DNA of 64,000 nucleotides, taken from contig CM043952.1 of the NCBI GenBank assembly GCA_014529385.2, forward strand, positions 63,726,870-63,790,869, in the 5' to 3' direction. Shown in pieces: positions 38,888 through 50,743 of the stretch (position 1 is its first letter; every line of letters starts with the position of its first letter). The position numbers and the translations under genes were made by a program. The notes under the pieces are model-generated. The model searched no databases. It saw only the letters and a list, made by a program, of their open reading frames with translations, and had not been told where the DNA came from. This DNA is from Adiantum capillus-veneris. Its lineage: Eukaryota > Streptophyta > Polypodiopsida > Polypodiales > Pteridaceae.

Positions 38888-40362
38888 ATGAAGAGAATGC
38901 AAGTGGCGATGGACTCACTACACCGCAACCAAACATGGGAGTTGGTTGAGTTGCCTAAAGGTAAGCGGGCACTTCAAAGCAAATGGGTGTACAAGCTGAA
39001 GGAAGAAGAAGGTGGGAAGAAAAGGTACAAGTCTAGGCTTTTGGTAAAAGGGTTTTCTCAAAAGAAAGGTAATGACTTCAATGAAATATTTTCTCCTGTT
39101 GTTAAAATGAACTCAATTAGGCTTGTCTTAAGCCTTGTGGTTGCTCATGATCTAAATCTTGAGCAAATGGATGTAAATATGGCATTCCCTCACAATGACT
39201 TAGAGGATGAAATTTACATGCTTCAACCAAAGGGGTATGAAGTAAAAGGTAAGGAGAAAATGGTTTGCATATTAAATAAAAGCTTGTATGGTTTGAAGCA
39301 AGCATCAAGACAATGGTACTTGAAGTTCGATCGATGGATGTTAGATCATGGATTCAGAAGATGCAACTCAGATCATTGCGTCTACACAAGAATTTGGGAG
39401 ATGGGAAGTTCATCATCCTAATGTTGTATGTTGATGACATGCTGATTGCAAGTGCTAACATGCACGACATCAAAGACCTAAAAGAGGAGCTATCTAAATC
39501 TTTTTCAATGAAAGATTTAGGTGCTGCAAAGAGGATACTTGGTATGAATATATCAAGGAAAAGGACGAAGAAGACAATAAAGATATCTCAAGAGGATTAC
39601 ATTAAGAAGGTACTAGAAAGTTTTGCAATGCAAAATGCAAAAACGGTTTCTACACCTTTGGCTGGTCACTTTAAACTAAGCAAGGATATGTTTCCAAAGA
39701 CACAAGAGGAGATAGCCTATATGTCTAAAGTTCCATATGCTGTAGCGGTAGGTTCTCTTATGTATGCTATGGTCTGAACAAGACTAGACATTACACATGC
39801 AGTGGGAGTTGTAATTAGGTTCATGGACAACCCAGGTAAAGAGCATTGACAAGCTGTGAAGTGGATACTTAGGTATCTAAAAGGGACAACAACAAATGCT
39901 TTGTATTTTGGAGGAACTGATATTTTTCTAGAAGGGTATGCTGATGCAGATATGGTAGGTGACAAAGATACTCGAAGGAGCACCACTGGCTATGTCTTTA
40001 CGGTTGGAGGCACAGCAATAAGCTGGGCTTTAAAGCTGCAGAAAGTGGTCTCACTTTCTACCACGGAAGCAGAGTATGTAGCAATGATAGGGGCAAGCAA
40101 ATAAATTCCGTGGCTTCACAGATTCTTACAAGAGCTTGGATTCAAACAAGAAAATTGTTTCTTGTACATTGATAGCCAAAGTGCTATCTATCTTGCGAAG
40201 AACTCAACCTTTCATTCAAGGAAAAAGCACATTGAGGTGAGATATCACTTCATACGCACTCTTTTGGAAGAGGGACAGCTAAAGCTAGGAAAGGTGCATA
40301 CAAGTGAAAATCCTGTAGACATGTTTACAAAGGTGGTCAACAAGGAGAAGTTGAGCTTTTGA
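38888..40362 (+). pseudogene. Copia reverse transcriptase and RNase H
   Basis: NQTWELVELPKGKRALQSKW, YKSRLLVKGFSQKKG, MDVNMAFPHNDLEDEIYM and YGLKQASRQWYLKFD (38888-39421). After a frameshift near 39400 come the active-site LYVDDMLIAS and LGMNISRKR (to 39777). RNase H has YADADMVGDKDTRRSTTGYV, STTEAEYVA and HIEVRYHFIR (39856-40362). Stops at 39775, 39847 and 40102. Confidence 0.87.
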
Positions 40363-40450
40363 TCATGTTCAATCCGCATTCAAGGATAAGAAGCCAAAAA
40401 TGGAAAGCAGTCATAGGTTTGGTTTGGAGATCAGTCTCCAAGTGGGAGAT

Positions 40451-41126
40451 TGTTAAGTATGGAGCCCGATTTACCCCTTGTAATTTTTTGTGTTAAAAAC
40501 GCACATTTGTAAGGCATCCATTATGAAGAGAAGCCATCGTGCGTGAAGAAGAATAGCTCAGCAAAAAATAAAATCACTTGCCGGAAACCAAAATTTTAAC
40601 GCTCGCTGAAATATTCATTTTCGCCGGAATAATATGTCCGGACGACGGCCAGAAAGTGGTCGAAAAACGATCGGTCAGTTGGTCACTTGGCCGGTTGGCT
40701 GGTGGCCGGTAGTCAATGGCCGGTGGTCGATGGTCAAAAGTCAATGGCCGATGGCCGGTGGCCGAATTCAAAAGCGGGCTTGTCTTCTCAAGGGCAGCCA
40801 TACATGGGCGGATTGGAGGGTCTAATTTGGACTTATCTACACAAGGGCGGCTACACATGGCTGCCTCTCATGAGAGAGGGTAGCCCTTTTGGCGTATAAA
40901 AGGAGGCCATTTCTACACACATTTCATAGTGTGAAGTTGATGCAACAAGGTGGGTGTGAGGTGGTGAGAGTGCTTTCCCGTGGACGTAGCCCACATTGGG
41001 TGAACCACGTATATCGTGTGTACTCTCTCTCTCTCTCTACTCTATAATCTATTGTGTGTGTAAATTATCTCTCTCCATTAAGTAATCTACTCAATTATCT
41101 ACTTAGCTACGTCATATTTCCTAACA
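40451..41126 (+). repeat. Copia 3' LTR (676 bp)
   Basis: Partner of 35706-36460, shorter because of an internal deletion of about 80 bp near 40972. Preceded by the purine-rich AAGTGGGAGAT at about 40440-40450. Confidence 0.92.
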
Positions 41127-41606
41127 ACTTGAAGATTTAGAGAAGCTGAATGAGCAAAGGCTAATAGTTGTAGCTCACATCTATACACAAAAGCAAAAAC
41201 AAAAATAGTTTTTTGATTTCCATCTAATTACAAAAATCTGCAAAAAAGGGACTTAGTTTTACTATATTCCCTTAAGCAACACATTCCCAAGTTTAAGAAA
41301 AAGGGAAACAGACCTTTATCATTGAAGATGTATCTCCAAGTGGAGCAGTTAAGTTGTCCACCTTAGATGGTGAACCAATGGCTAATTGGATTAGTGTTGT
41401 CGTTTAAACAAGTACAATCTGCCACTAACCAATGAATTGCTAGAAAGAATGTATGCAACCAAGCAAAGTAAGATAAAACGACAGCAAGTTATTGATGAAT
41501 CCCAAGAGGAAGCTCGACTTCGGGTACTCAAAAGGAAAGCTGCTCTCAAGAATCAACAAATACCTATTCCCATCAACACACTTGAAATAGATGACTGACA
41601 ATGGGA
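41127..41606 (+). pseudogene. Integrase C-terminus (element B), continuing past the Copia insertion
   Basis: EDLEKLNEQRLIVVAHIYTQ (41131) and LPLTNELLERMYATKQSKIK with EARLRVLKRKAALKN (about 41420-41560) match the C-terminal domain of A integrase (LPLTQDMLLKIHQEKLRVQK). Intervening stops are present. The final part is in the same frame as PR2. Confidence 0.7.
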
Positions 41607-41607
41607 A

Positions 41608-42069
41608 TTGCAAAAAGATGTAGTGTCAATGGATGATGAATGGTTAGATGGAATGGACCTTCGCATCAAAGTACGGCTCAGCAACCATATCACAAATGCA
41701 TTGGTCGATACAGGAGCTAGAGTAAATGCAGTTAGTTATTCCATGCACAAGAAAGCAACAAGTCAATCATTGACATCAGGAATAGCGACTATCAAAGGAT
41801 GCAACAAGAACCCAACACCAACATTGGGAGGAGTCAACTTAAATGTGATAGTACATGGATGTTCATGTCCTCATCAGTTTGAGTGCTTACCAGATGAACA
41901 CATGAATGAGACAATGATACTTGGAATTCCGAGGATACGGACGTACAAGGCAGTACTAGATTGGGATACGAATCAGCTCAAGCTATCACTTAAAGGCGGA
42001 CAACTCATTGTTCCAATTGCACTGAGCAAGGATGAATGGAAAGTCACTTACCAGGAGAGAAAACCATGA
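41608..42069 (+). pseudogene. PR2: second retropepsin-like domain after integrase (element B)
   Basis: An open frame of 153 codons. NALVDTGARVNAVS gives an intact DTG active site, and MILGIPRIRTYKAVLDW is the second hallmark. It is homologous to A PR2 in position and layout, though strongly diverged. It is in frame with the integrase C-terminus, separated only by a TGA at about 41596, so PR2 was probably the C-terminal domain of Pol. It retains a plausible active site although PR1 in the same element has lost its own. Confidence 0.78.
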
Positions 42070-42669
42070 AGTGCTACAAGTAGCATTCAAGGAGTCAGGA
42101 AAATTTGGGTACCAAAAGCACAGCTTAAGGACAAGCCGATTCAAATCTGGGTGCCCAAAACATCATCAGCAATACCAAAGACGGTTCCACGAGTCAAAAC
42201 ACAGAGACAAGTACCTCCAAACAAGGAACTTAACATGAAATGGATTTGGAAGAAAAAGGAGCACTTATCTTCTCTACAAATTGAAAAACAAATCAAGCAA
42301 TGGAGAGTTAAGTCTCAGAAACCTCAACCATACCATTCTGACCAAGAAAAACCAAGATACCAATGGCGGGTAAAAGCTTGACAATAGTCATTCTTGATAC
42401 CAAAATCTCAGGAAATCAGCATGTTAAAGCATCCTGATGGTACAATCAAGCAAAGAGCACACAGGCTACAAGATTTGCTCTTTGGAAGACAGCATGAGCA
42501 AGCCTCGACATTAGAAACCCTTGATGTAATCACTCAGCATAATGATTTGAATTGCATTGATCTTCAAAGCATGGTAGAGCCAACCAAGGCTATGCCTAGA
42601 CACGATTGTTTAACCCATGCACACAGTCATCCCGGAGTACGCCATCTAGGAGGGGTGGAGGAGTACTAA
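42070..42669 (+). pseudogene. W-x-x-K repeat tract and conserved tail (element B)
   Basis: Same frame as PR2, after one TGA: RKIWVPK, IQIWVPK, MKWIWKKK, KQWRVK, YQWRVK, then IKQRAHRLQDLLFGRQ and SHPGVRHLGGVEEY. This matches the A region 11663-12330 in order and content. Stops at 42067 and 42379. Confidence 0.72.
42648..42663 (+). other. Internal polypurine tract of element B
   Basis: AGGAGGGGTGGAGGAG within the codons of the conserved tail, matching the position of the internal tract of A (11746-11760) and resembling the B terminal tract (48702-48714). Confidence 0.5.
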
Positions 42670-44083
42670 GTAAATAAGGGCAATGTTTGAAGAGGGAGGA
42701 AAAAGTTTGATATTAACGTGTGTATTTTTTGCAAAATTACTTAATAATGCCCTTATAAATCATAAACAGGGAAAATTTAATTGATAATATCTCCTCGATG
42801 AAAGTAAATAGTGTATATGCTATCAAAAAATTCATTAAAAATAGTCCTTTTTTGGTTATTTTTCATCATTTTTATCAATACTGAGACTTAAAAATAAAAA
42901 AATCCAACAAAAAACAATAAAGCTATGTTTTTCAATTGATTTTCGTAATTATTGGATTTTTACTTTGCTTTTTTAGCGCGGTTTGTTATTTTCTTTGATT
43001 TTTCCAATAAACAGGTCAAAAATTAATTAATAAACAATTGCAACAGAGATCAGATGGCAAAACTAAAGGCACGGTGGTGATAAAAAGAGCCAAGGAAGAC
43101 AAGCACAAAAAATTTCAATCAAATTGGCAGATGGAAGCGGGAAGCCTAAATTAGGCGGCCATATTTACTTTTGCAGAATTCTTGCAGAATGAGCTACAGA
43201 AATCTGATTAGGAAAATTTTGAGTCTAACATAGATTTCACGTCCTATTAGAACTAACAAGGGAATCTGGGAAAAATGGTACGGGAAGTCCGAGTATAGAT
43301 TCCCAAGGTAGGCCAAAATCACCTCATTTCCACTTGTTGCCTTTGGAGAGAGAGCCTTTCGACCCTCTTCGTGCGTATTTTCCGGAGTCCACAGTCACCT
43401 GTTTTCAGCGCCATCTCACATGAGACATGAGGGGTAAGTTTTTACTCATCAATGATCCATTTTGTACCGCCAATAGCTAGTCTAAACCCCTACAAAAAAC
43501 CCTAGAATCCGAGCAGTGCACGAAGACCTACCACCAAAAATCGACCATAGCGGCCAATCTGCTCAGCATGCCCCAACATATTAGAAAACTTCTATAGCAA
43601 TAGTTGACCATTTGGCAAGAGTCGAGGGGATCCCAAGTAGAAAAGCTAGGTTTTTTACAGATGCCAGAATTGGATTCTGACTCCACAGACAGCTTACCTA
43701 TGAGGTCTATATACAATGTATATGATTGGTTTTGTAAAATCAATCAAGCAAAGCCCTCAAAAAGCAAAAAACGGCTCGAAGGCTACAAAGCGTCAAATTC
43801 AACATATGAGGTCAAATTGACTCCAAATGGGCCAAAAATGGATGAGTTTCTTCGACTATGTTGTGCACAAGTCCATAGCCTCAAAAGTGACTAACCAACT
43901 CAACAGGCAGTGTAGTCACAAAAATCGGTAATTTCAGAGTCGACAAAGCACAAACAGATGCCGACAAAACCAAAACTTTACTAAATTCAATTTAGGACTT
44001 GTTTTAGGTGTATAAAAAGTGTTTAAGTCAAAATTTACAAGTTTTGCAAGAAAATGTTGACAAAAAATCGGACTATCGACTCA
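42670..44083 (+). other. Element B non-coding region after Pol
   Basis: AT-rich. It contains the conserved inverted repeat (42676-42754) and a good donor-like site GGGGTAAGTT at 43431-43440. Short open frames here (for example 43604-43894) resemble nothing I know. Confidence 0.5.
42676..42754 (+). other. Conserved inverted repeat AAGGGCA...TGCCCTT with TATAAAT
   Basis: AAGGGCA at 42676-42682 and TGCCCTT at 42748-42754 (65-nt loop), running into ATAAAT. Counterpart of 11612-11682 in element A, where both arms are identical in sequence. Confidence 0.6.
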
Positions 44084-44389
44084 GAAGGAATGATGGCAGC
44101 AGGAATTTACTTTGGACATCAAACCTAGAGGTGGAATCCAAAGATGTCTCCTTATATATTTACAGACGGAAGGGTGTTCATGTTCGCGACTTAACTCAGA
44201 CTGCTCGTCTCCTATCTGAATCTTGTGACTCAGTATTTGATGCAGCAGTAGAGGGAAATGAGTTTGTGATGGTGGGTACGAAGAATCAGGTAATTGATTT
44301 AATAGCATCAGCTGCATTGAAATCTTAATGCCATTATGTAAATGAGAAATGGTTAGCTGGTACATTGACTGCTATAAATAATCACGATT
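44084..44389 (+). pseudogene. rps2: Fragment of plastid ribosomal protein S2 gene captured in element B
   Basis: Read across two frames: [12 protein letters not shown], stop, [12 protein letters not shown], then after a frame change [54 protein letters not shown], stop, CHYVNEKWLAGTLTAIN. This follows chloroplast S2 (AGVHFGHGT.KWNPKM, RKGIH...LT.TARFLSEACD, FDAA, VGTKNQAADL, ARCHYVN.KWLGGMLTNW) and fits it much better than bacterial or mitochondrial S2. Only the N-terminal half is present. It ends against palindrome 44374-44395 and has no counterpart in element A, so it is a nuclear plastid-DNA fragment inserted in, or captured by, B. Confidence 0.82.
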
Positions 44390-44969
44390 ATTTACTTTTG
44401 CACTCTTTGGCCTTGAAAATTGCATCATCACCTCACCTATCACTTGTACACACCTATTATATGCCAAATTTCAAATATGAACCAAAATGATCAACTATAA
44501 CTTGGGAAATTGCCAAAAAATGCAAAGAAGTCCTTGCAAGCCAATTTCTGAGTTATGAGCCACATTTTTTGATCTAAATCACCTCATATCACATACATAG
44601 GGTCTATACCATGCCTAGAACCAAGTTGTACCAAAAAATGTTCACTTTGGTAAGTTAATAATCACGATTATTTACTTTTTGGCCAAAATGGAAGAAAATT
44701 GCAGCTTTGCCATCATGGGACCAAAGTACATGATGTACTAAGCCCACAAGCCAAGTTTGAACAATTTTGGAGCTCAAAATCTCAAAATTTCTTTATATCT
44801 ACTTTTTCAAAGACCTAAAGACCAAATCTGGCACCATTTTCATCTTGTGCATCCAAATGAGCCCATATTTCACTCAGAGTATGTAATTGGTATATACTTC
44901 AAGTCTATAATGTCAAATTTGCAGAAAGTTGAAAAAATTACTCAACTGTAAATAATCGCGATTATTTAC
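44374..44969. repeat. Palindrome array 2 of element B (before the 3' ORF)
   Basis: Copies at 44374-44395 (core CACG), 44654-44675 (core CACG) and 44948-44969 (perfect, core CGCG). Spacing is 280 and 294 bp. Same 22-bp palindrome as the leader array, followed by T bases. Its position relative to the 3' ORF is as in element A. Confidence 0.9.
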
Positions 44970-45156
44970 TTTTTGTTGCAATTTTTTGTTTATACTTCAT
45001 AATTTTGATCTTTACATGTTTTTATGGATCTATGCATGTTCAAAAATCGATTTGAAGCAAACTGGACAAATTTATCAGCATTTCAGACTGAAGGACATTT
45101 CAAAGAAAGTCTGCCAAATTTGCTAACTTTGACACTCTATTCACTCAACAAGATCC

Positions 45157-48100
45157 ATGCAAGCAGCAGAGAGGTCCAAGAAGAAGCTCTCGCAAAAGGA
45201 GAAGCTGCAAGAGCTACCGCCATACCAACTGGACCCCAATTCAGTCAAGATTTCCAAAGAAACCTACCCGTCAAAGCTTGAAGAGCATAACACAACAATG
45301 TTCATAGGTAGATTCAAGAGCGAAGAAGGACATCAAGTAGAATTGCAACTTCTACCAAAAGAAGTATATGAAGTCGTCGCAAAGCCCGAGACCAAAAAAG
45401 CCAATAGGAGGCTTGGTCTCAGAGAATTTTATGAGCAAAAGCCATGTGGAGTAGACTTCCAAAAATCTTATGAGCTCTTGTCCACGATCAAAGAAGACGG
45501 AACTGCTCAAATATTTGACCAACAAGGGAACAAAGTTGAAGTGGTGATTACAAAAGACATAGTGGCAGAAGCACTCAAACTGCCAACAGAGGCAATGACC
45601 ATGAGGGCACGAGATAGAAAGACGGCAGGAACCTTCACCAACGAAACTGCCGCTACCACATTTGCCGACCTCATCCAAAAACAGGTGGAAGAGCCCGCAA
45701 GATTATACCACTAGCACTTCCACTTGCTCTCCAAGAGACCGCCAAGGTATACGAAGCCAAATCATGCGGCTTCCACAACCTTTACACAAGTTCTCAAATC
45801 AATAACCAAACAACCAATTGACCATGCACAATATGTGTTGTCCAATTGAAGGGGACAAAGAAAGAGGGAAAAATTGCATACCTGGGAGCACCAGAGGTTC
45901 TGACTAGAATTTCCTACCATGCTGTCGGTATGGCCGACAACTTGCCAGCTACCCCAGATCAGAACACTTGGATAGTGTCAGGACAACCTTCCCCTCGAGC
46001 TACAAGATCTGCTAAGAGAACATACAAGTCTGATGAAGAGTCTGGTGAGAGCTCGCCAGAACAACACATCAGTGAAAGCTCTAATAGTGAGGAAAGAAGA
46101 GCACGGATCAAAGAAATGAAGAGAAAAGTTGTGGTAGCACACCAAGAAGAACCGGTACAAAAACAGGCTCGATTTGAAAGAGAAAAGCACACTTACAAAT
46201 GCAGCAGCCAAGCACAAGGCAAGGACCCGACAAGTGGGTACTAATTGAATTGAAAGGACTAAGAACAAAGCACCATGCCAGGAAACAAGTAGAAGATCCC
46301 ACAGAGCTACTGGAAAAAATGTATCAGGAAGCAGAAGCTTTGAAGCTGAAGGAAGCCCAAGAAGCGGAACGAAAAGCTAAGGAGGTGGCAGAGCAGCAAA
46401 AGCAGGTAGAGAAAGCAATTGCACAAGGCGAAGCACAACATGAACGAGGTGATATATCTCCCCAAATTTCTTCACCTATTTCAAAACAGCATAATCACCC
46501 CATGCTGAACCCACCACCATCACTAGCAGATAAAGCCACAAAACCTGAGCCCACAAAGGAGACAGAGCCTGAACAAGGAGAAGTAGCTGAATTTGCACAA
46601 CAGGCAGTTGAATCTACACAAGAGCAACAAAAAGAGCAAGACAAAGAGCCAGAAAGAGCAACGAGTCCTGCACTAGAGGACAACACAAAGTTTGAGCAAA
46701 CAAAAGAACAGGGGACCAAGGAAACACCTTCTACCTCTACACAGCAAGAAAAGGCTGAGGCATCAACAGAGCCTCAGGATGACACAACAGAAGAATCCCA
46801 ACCACAACCTCAAGGGCAAGAACAACCAACCGCCAAGACATAGCCAAGCGATACACAAGAGATTGCAGAAACATCAAGGCAGCTAGCCAAAAACAAGGAT
46901 TGGCAATCTAACAATTAAGTGATCCTGCAAGTCAACGAGTATGCCAAGCAAATGTAGGACATGACAAAAATACTTCGAACAGCCGCACTTAGACGTAGCA
47001 CAAAGGCTAAAGAATTAGAGATTGTGATTGACGCACTTCAAGGGAAGTTAGATGACAGATTAAATGTCATCACCGATCTACAAAGGCAAGTGTAAGAGTT
47101 GAAAGCTGAAGCTCAACAACATCAGCTAGCAAGGGATAAACAACAGAAAGAGATGGAGGAGCTCAATGATCTACTTATGAAGTTGTCAGATGCATGCAAA
47201 GCAAAATATGAACAGCTGACAGAAGTTACCAACGAACTTCTAACTACAACCCTATTAGTTCAAAAGATGCAAGTACAGTTAGATGTAGCAAATGCCTCCC
47301 TGCAATACTCAGAGCAGATAATAAATGATCAGGCAATTTTCTTGTGGCAGATAAGAGAAAATCTTGCAGTAGCCTTGATCAAAGGAACAGACAAGGTCTA
47401 TAAAGCATTAGAAAATAGGAATAAAGACCTCAAGCTCGAGCTTAAACTGGAGCAGTCTCAGTGCAGAGACCTGGCTTTAATGCGGGTGCAAAGAGAAGAC
47501 GAGCTGGTGAAAGAAATAGATGAGCTTAAAAGAGTCAACCAATTGTTGAGAGAGGGACGGCCAAAAACACAAGAAGAGGTAGGAACTTCAGAGCATCCAC
47601 AGATAGAGATCCCCTCAGTTTCATTCGATGAGATGGAGACACAACCAGTAAAAGGGCTAGGTGGTGAGGATAAATTTCAATTACACATAACAGAAACGGA
47701 TACAGTGCCAATGGTCCAGCCGTCAAAGGCTGAGGAAGATGCACTAAAAGAAAAGATTACACAAGAGGTAGATGAGCAATGGAAGGCGTGATGGATTAAG
47801 ACTTGAGAGTTCTTCACTCTGTCAACGTTACACAACTCACTCCCAATCAAATCAATGCACAATGGCACCAACAATCCCTACCCTATCCTTTGATAAAGGT
47901 GGAGTTGCTCCAAGTAAAAGAGAGGTTGTATAAAGACATGCAAGTAGAAGGCACAGATCAAGACCACCCAAAGTGGAGGCTGAGATGGTTGAACAAGAAT
48001 CCAAGGTATTTGATTATGTTCATAAGGGTACCTACGGCCCTACAAAAGGATCCTACTTTCTGTCATGTACCAAGATTAAGGACCTGGAAAGCACATGAGG

Positions 48101-48720
48101 CACTAACAAAGAAGCGGCCAACTTGGTTGAACTATCGCAGACTGCCTGCTCTAGAAAAGGGACCACCAACAAAAGAGTACATGGTGAAAACCTTAATGGG
48201 CGCCATGTCCTTCTTCAAAAGTCTACCAGACTTATCATGTGCAATGCTATATAAAATTTTCCAAATGTTGCTTACCTGCATCGAAGTTTTTCATGAGCCA
48301 GAGCAAGCAGGCGTCCCTTGGATGTCATTCCTCGAAGGTATTAAAGGTTTATTCTATGATCTCAATGGAAAACCTTCCGAAGAAGTCCTCTATGTATTCT
48401 ACGCCAGATGTATGTTTTTACATTCTCACAATATGCTGGTGCTTGAGAAGGCATTCTACACAGGGTTCTTCACTTGGAGAACGAAGATATTTGGGCTAGC
48501 GATCAGCAACCTGACATCAAGATTTGTAGGCTACTCAGCGGTGGAGCTGAAAAACAGAGTCACTATGCAGTTCTTGCAAGTTCCAAATAAAGAGAGGAAG
48601 ATCAGATACCAAAAGGCACTAAATGCGCTTAAAGACCGCTTCACCAGCCATCAACCCAAAGACTACTTCAGCCCAAAGCAGTGTCAAGGGATGACACAGG
48701 CGAGGAGGGGGGAATGTTAG
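45157..48720 (+). pseudogene. Element B 3' ORF (broken), homologue of the 1085-residue ORF of A
   Basis: The N-terminal domain at 45157-45714 has SYELLSTIKEDGTAQIFDQQ and VVITKDIVAEALKLP, with ITRIS-like GAPEVLTRISYHAVGMADNL at 45880. A Gln/Glu/Lys-rich middle with coiled coil spans 46199-47791. The C-terminal domain at 47803-48720 has RWLNKNPRYLIMFIRVP, PTFCHVPRLRTWKAHEAL, TWLNYRRLPALEKG and KAFYTGFFTWRTKIFG. End domains match A; the middle is similar only in composition. Stops near 45712, 46242, 46841 and 47789 plus frame changes break it. The start context AGATCCATG resembles A. The stop codon lies 3 nt inside the 3' LTR. Confidence 0.82.
48702..48714 (+). other. Element B terminal polypurine tract
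   Basis: GAGGAGGGGGGAA directly before the 3' LTR start TGTTAGCAGC at 48715; almost the same tract as in element A. Confidence 0.82.
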
Positions 48721-49068
48721 CAGCAAGCTAACACAAATACCATTTTTTGGAGCTCTTAACTCTTATTTTTTGGATAAACCTTGTAATTGATGAGCCGGGG
48801 CTACAAGCTTCCAGATTGTATCAACCTGTCATTACCTATCTTTAGTTAGAGCTCCCAAATTATTAGTTTTGACCACCAAAAACCTTGGCTAAGGTATAAA
48901 AGCCAATTTTTATAAGGTATTTGTAAGTTTTTGGATAATGAAATACACAGTGTCAGCTAATGGCGCTCACTTCTCTCCTTCTCGTGCTTCCTACTCCCTC
49001 TGGGATTGTCACATTGTAGTCACATTTGTTGTATTGCAACCGCAGGTAAGAGCTCTACGCATTGACAT
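48715..49068 (+). repeat. Element B 3' LTR, first part
   Basis: Starts TGTTAGCAGC after the polypurine tract and carries TATAAAAG at 48895-48902. Interrupted by the Tat-like plus copy; the rest is at 56119-56644. There is no counterpart at the left window edge because that part of the 5' LTR is outside the window. Confidence 0.75.
48895..48902 (+). promoter_or_regulatory. Element B LTR TATA box
   Basis: TATAAAAG about 180 bp into the 3' LTR. Confidence 0.5.
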
Positions 49069-50211
49069 TGTCAGGAGTTTTTTGGAGCAAGGGATTGCGC
49101 ATATGTACATACACATGCATGGTGCATCGAATAAAGGATTGCCCAATTTCCATAGCCAGGTGGTTACGTGGGGCCCACGTGTGTACAGGTAGGACATGGT
49201 GTACATAGTGCAGCGATTTTCACTATTATCAGTACCACTCTGTTTTTTCTACAATAAGGAGGAGTTGGTAGCGCGTAAAACTTCTCGAGGAAGCTATCTG
49301 CAGGCCGACGACATGAGGTAAGCAGGTGCGTCAGATGGCATCGAGTGGCGTCAGGAGGTCGAACGGGGTCAATACTTGCACGCGGAGAAGTATGGACACG
49401 ACGTGGGTGTTTTCTTGTGATACTTATGCAGAAAGGTCATCATGAGGACCAATTTTTGGGGCCACTTCACGTGGTTGCGGGATGCATTATTTGGAAAAAC
49501 TGAGTGCCAGGTGTGCGGATGATGCAAAAAGGTGACAACTATGCACTGTGAGGTTAGTTTTTGGCCTGTTCGGGGTGCGTTTGGGGTCATCTAAAAGGCC
49601 ACGGGTGCCCAACTAATAAATCTAAGTGTAAGAACTGAAAAAACAGAGAGAAGATCAGAAAAAACGTGGAGAAGAGAGGAGGAACAGTCACAAGTGTGTT
49701 TTTGCTATTTTTGGAGCATTTTTTGGCCCTAAACTACTCATCCGAGGTTGGATTTGAGCACTGTGACATTGTAGACTGGGGTTTTTGGGCGTTCCAGACG
49801 CAATGGCACTGTCCATTTTGCCAAATTCCTCACATATTTTTTGATGTTTTTCTGTGTAATCTTCTCCGGTGAGTGAAGCCTCTACTTAACTTTGTGGTTG
49901 TATCTAGTATATTTCCTCAATATTGTGTAAACTATTTGCCCCATTGGTGTTGGGCTGACCTTCATTGAGTCTAAACAATAGCAATTTGCCTCCTTTGAGA
50001 TGAATTGAGAGAGTGTGTGTGAGTGTGTATGTGTGAGTGTTGAGTGGGCAAGTGGGAAATCTCTCTCTTCTCACTCCGTCTGTGCGTTTCCTGTCTCGGC
50101 CAGGCTGGTTGTGTAAGCCGAGTGGTGCCCCTAGTGTGTGTGTGTGTATCATTCCAAGAGTGTGTGTCAGGTCGTTATAGTGGCGCTGTGTGTGTTTTCC
50201 TCCCGCTCACA
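49069..50211 (+). repeat. 5' LTR of the Tat-like plus copy
   Basis: TGTCAGGAG start and CCGCTCACA end, with GT-rich microsatellites near 50013-50040 and 50133-50148. The internal primer region TTCTTTTGGCGCCCCCATGG follows. Confidence 0.92.
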
Positions 50212-50743
50212 TTCTTTTGGCGCCCCCATGGAGGATCTTCTTCGAGTACCTTCTGCTTCGAGCTTCAAGCTTCGAGATTCGGGATTGCAGGTTACAGGTT
50301 ACACGTTACAGGGACAGTTACAGGTATAGGTAAACGTGATTCACACAGGTACAGGTAGCTAGAGTACAGTGATATACTAGCAGTGATGTCACTTGCATTT
50401 GTTGTGGGTATGCATCACTTGGCGCCTATTTGAGCGCATTGTCTGCTGGATTGTACGTTACTTGTGGAAACTACCATTGTACGCATTTGTGGAGCCATAC
50501 TTGGTTGTATTTGGCAATCCCTGCCATTTCTGAGACTTGGTCTGGAAGATAGTCATTTCTGAGACTTGACTATACGCGATTTGCATTTGCCTTCGTGTGA
50601 GGGTCGATAGCGTGAGGTTTTTATTGAGCTGGGGGATTCTCAAATGTGGAGATCCTTTCGGTGATACAGGTAGCTGGATCACCCTTTTTGTGACCTCTCC
50701 ATAGGCTATGTACTAGTGAGTCCTATTTGATGCTCCGGTTCTA
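50212..50743 (+). other. Leader of the Tat-like plus copy (no gag)
   Basis: Contains a TGGCGCC-type primer site from 50218 and a TTACAGG-like tract at about 50288-50358. No coding sequence is supported. Confidence 0.6.

Larger units (their letters stand above)
35706..41126 (+). mobile_element. Ty1/Copia element (Tork/Tnt1-like), 5.4 kb, inserted in B integrase
   Basis: LTRs at 35706-36460 and 40451-41126 have TGTTAAG..CTAACA ends, with duplication ACTTG at 35701-35705 and 41127-41131. Joining the flanks restores B integrase (LSVR then EDLEKLNEQR, as DRIDDLEKLDELR in A). It has an initiator-Met primer site, gag, integrase before RT (Copia order) and a purine tract AAGTGGGAGAT before the 3' LTR. 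Several stops and frameshifts make it non-autonomous. Confidence 0.93.

Noticed and set aside
43604-43894. 96-codon + strand frame upstream of rps2
   Set aside because: No resemblance to rps2 or to element A; probably chance.
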